Assembly (NCBI RefSeq): GCF_030936135.1
Contig: NC_082603.1
Span: forward strand, 27,494,880 to 27,558,879
From: Gavia stellata
Lineage: Eukaryota > Chordata > Aves > Gaviiformes > Gaviidae
Direction: 5' to 3'
Length of the DNA stretch: 64,000 bases
In this document: positions 62,301 to 64,000 of the stretch, piece after piece
Numbering within the stretch: the stretch's first letter is position 1
Layout: each line of letters opens with the position of its first letter
Made by a program: the position numbers and the translations under genes
The notes under the pieces: generated by a model
Databases searched by the model: none
What the model saw: only the letters and a program-made list of their open reading frames with translations
Told to the model about the DNA's origin: nothing

Positions 62301-62621
62301 TCAAACAGCATAGTTGTTGGGCAGAGATTTTTCAGTCTCTTCAGACTGCACACCTCCAAAACACGTAAACTACAGTCATGCAAGTACTGTCACATCATCT
62401 GCTTATGTTAATAGTTCCAGAATTTCACAAACAAAACCAAGCCATTACCTTTCCCTTAGAGAAGATCGATTTAGCACAGAACTTAGAGAATGCTTCTGAA
62501 ATGCTGGAGGTGCTGAATGCTCTAATGAACCAGAATGGGACTGTCTGTTGGGTGGATCTGAGATCACATCCTCATGGCAAACATCAGAACTGTCAAAGTC
62601 TTTTCCATGAGTAGATTTTAC
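45220..62621 (-). CDS. SPATA6: SPATA6 gene, last four coding exons (5' part outside the window)
   Basis: SPATA6 (spermatogenesis-associated protein 6) is a structural protein of the sperm connecting piece, required in mouse for a stable head-tail junction. Four exons on the - strand join in frame to give the C-terminal 180 residues. They match human SPATA6 in three blocks: HGKDFD with HSAPPAFQKHS and LNRSSLRER; GDEIHKRVKN; and GEYWSSRAAVYKGK with the IYRNMYQK end. The N-terminal SPATA6 domain and the first exons lie beyond 64000. The gene is convergent with SLC5A9, as in human. All visible introns are GT-AG. The partial gene shows no frameshift or early stop. Confidence 0.95.
45401..49242 (-). 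other. SPATA6 last intron
   Basis: AT-rich intron sequence without any recognised exon. It contains a T14-G11 run followed by a TG microsatellite near 47.3 kb. Nothing else is identified. Confidence 0.7.
47288..47359. repeat. Poly(T)/poly(G) run and (TG)n microsatellite
   Basis: T14 (47288-47301) is joined to G11 (47302-47312), then after a short spacer a (TG)15 array covers 47329-47359. The TG array is of a length that can form Z-DNA and that is usually polymorphic. Confidence 0.95.
49243..49331 (-). CDS. SPATA6: SPATA6 penultimate coding exon
   Basis: Encodes 29 residues, from DESNASKGDL to SMSELQS, plus two bases of a Ser codon. It starts in phase 0 after a TTTTTTTAG acceptor, and the donor is GTATGG. 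It fits by phase and position between two well-conserved exons, but its residues have diverged from the human DLEKDDELEL region. Confidence 0.88.
49332..53100 (-). other. SPATA6 intron
   Basis: AT-rich intron with an (AAAT)n-like stretch at about 51938-51962 and a pyrimidine-rich stretch at 52395-52460. No exon or repeat family is recognised. Confidence 0.7.
53101..53200 (-). CDS. SPATA6: SPATA6 third-last coding exon
   Basis: Encodes the last base of a split Arg codon and 33 residues (FSSGWPSQANGDEIHKRVKN and ILRTHSARQRLIF). This matches the human DEIHDRVKNVLKSH region. The acceptor is CTTGCAG and the donor GTAAGT, ending in phase 0. Confidence 0.95.
56014..56040. repeat. G27 homopolymer run
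   Basis: Twenty-seven consecutive G bases follow GGGGT within an A/T-rich intron, flanked by A-runs. It may be a true G tract able to form a quadruplex, or an assembly or sequencing error. Confidence 0.95.
60224..60241. repeat. Poly(A) run
   Basis: An A-run of about 17 bases in an A/G-rich stretch. There is no retrogene or SINE body next to it. Confidence 0.8.
62449..62621 (-). CDS. SPATA6: SPATA6 fourth-last coding exon
   Basis: Encodes 57 residues, from VKSTHGKDFD to NRSSLRE, plus two bases of an Arg codon. HGKDFD, LEHSAPP and LNRSSLRER align with human HGRDFD, LVHSAPS and LNRASLRER. The acceptor is TTTACAG and the donor GTAATG. Confidence 0.95.
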
Positions 62622-64000
62622 CTGTAAAAAAGCCCACCAAACCTTGCTAAAATTTATTATGAATATCAAGACGTACATTTTCATATTTTTATTTTTCAAA
62701 CCAAAAGGTTAAAGGTTGCACATACATGTAGGAATATCTGCCTCCTGGGGAAAGAACAAGGACCCTCATTTCATAGAAAGAACCCTGGTTTAAATTAAAC
62801 CAACAAGTGTCAAGAGAACTCCACTGGTATCTAATGCACCATCTTATGGCACAGTCTAGTGTAACAGGCCTTTTAATTCCCTTTTCTGACTGCACAATTT
62901 AAAGGCTTACCCCTCCCAGGAATCTCACAGATTCAGAATGATGCCTGACAGTCTAAACAACACAAACCTCAGACCCCTCCTCAGTGTGGGAACCCTTGTT
63001 CTTAGACTTTTTTTTCCTCACTATTTGCTGTTCCTCAAGGGAAAACTCAGGTCCATCCCTCTTCTAGTTACTCCTTTCATAGTTCCTCTTAACCTGAAAT
63101 GTACCACTAAAATGTCTCCATGGATTACCATCCCCTTTTACCTGGAATGGGGACTTTTACAGGAGCTGTTTCCCAAAGCTGAAGAAAACACCCAAAAAAC
63201 TACAACAAAACCAGACCAACAATAATCAGGTTATTCATTAGCTCTTTCCAGGCTGCAGTGTTTTTTTCCTCAGCTTTGGGAAACACCTCCTCTTAAACAA
63301 AGCTATATTATATTTCTGGCAAGAGAAAGATACATTCTCTTCAGCTCTGATTTTGTGAGAATCACAAGTGATTAGAGGCATCAAGAACATGATGAATTGA
63401 CCTGTAGCTCAGCTATCTACATTCTCCAAAAAATGACTGCTCCTAAAATATACTTTCCCATTGGGGAGTAGAGGGATGAGGAGGACAACACAACGTTAAA
63501 ATAGCCCCATCATTAAAAAAACCACAAAAAACCAATGACATATTTAGGATATTTTATAGATGATCTCTATTTTCTTTACAGTTTCTCATTTACAGCCATG
63601 GAACAATCCAGAAGTGGCACAATATATTAGACTCACATGGTAGGCAAAATGGCAATACCTGGTAATAAAAGTTTAGAATCTGACAAAAGTGCACTTAACA
63701 TATATAAAGGTTTATCCTTTTAATTCCCCCTCTTTCCTCCTCCCTGTTACCTTCAGTTTTCCCAGCCATTAGGAAATCTAAGAGGACATACATAATTAAA
63801 TGCCTAAATCCACAATTTCTGCAGTACTTCAGGAACACAGGCAAAACCAGTTAAATGAGGATGGAAAGAATAAAGATCACCAAAAAACAAAGGAACCCTG
63901 ACATTACTCTTCAGATCCATTTGATACACAAAGCAGCTAAAATTTGAAAAAGCAAGGACATGAAATAACAGAACAATGGCTTGCCAGTTGTACCAGTGCT
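62622..64000 (-). other. SPATA6 intron, continuing past the window
   Basis: No upstream SPATA6 exon is visible before the window ends. The preceding coding exon must lie beyond 64000. Confidence 0.65.

Larger units (their letters stand above)
53201..62448 (-). other. SPATA6 intron (9.2 kb)
   Basis: Long AT-rich intron. Apart from a 27-base G run at 56014-56040 and an A-rich run near 60.22-60.24 kb I see no repeat family or exon. Open frames such as 53779-54177 are not supported. Confidence 0.65.

Noticed and set aside
1-64000. CRISPR arrays, bacterial operons, phage or viral genes, toxin genes
   Set aside because: None is seen. The window is vertebrate DNA with spliced genes, and no regular repeat-spacer pattern or viral protein frame was found.

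Overview
This is vertebrate nuclear DNA, most likely from a bird. It has split genes with GT-AG introns, mostly non-coding sequence, very few recent transposable elements and moderate intron sizes. The encoded proteins are close to, but clearly diverged from, mammalian SLC5A9 and SPATA6. I cannot name the species, and a non-avian reptile is not excluded.

Layout: (1) 1-6646 is upstream sequence with no coding exon I can recognise, but it contains a small CpG cluster near 3.5-3.9 kb. (2) 6731-30361 on the + strand is a complete SLC5A9 gene (sodium/glucose cotransporter family, SGLT4). I could place all 14 coding exons, and they join without a frame break into a 666-residue protein. A near-consensus HNF1 site lies 71 bp before the start codon, and a poly(A) signal lies at 31083. 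(3) About 31.1-45.2 kb is the gap between the two genes. It holds a CpG-island-like block at 33.4-33.8 kb, an AT-rich block that looks like a possible conserved non-coding element, and an old MIR-like repeat. (4) 45220-62621 on the - strand holds the last four coding exons of SPATA6, which encode the C-terminal 180 residues. The rest of SPATA6 lies beyond the right edge of the window.

The two genes face each other tail to tail, the same order and orientation as human SLC5A9 and SPATA6. They share no function: SLC5A9 is a plasma-membrane Na+-coupled sugar transporter of kidney and intestine type, and SPATA6 is a structural protein of the sperm head-tail junction. The rest is intron, microsatellites, homopolymer runs and a few ancient repeat relics.

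I see no prokaryote-type operon, CRISPR array, mobile-element gene, viral gene or evidently new system. The most useful leads are the HNF1-type promoter, a NAGNAG tandem acceptor, an unusually weak splice donor, the orphan CpG-rich block and a dispersed hairpin repeat.
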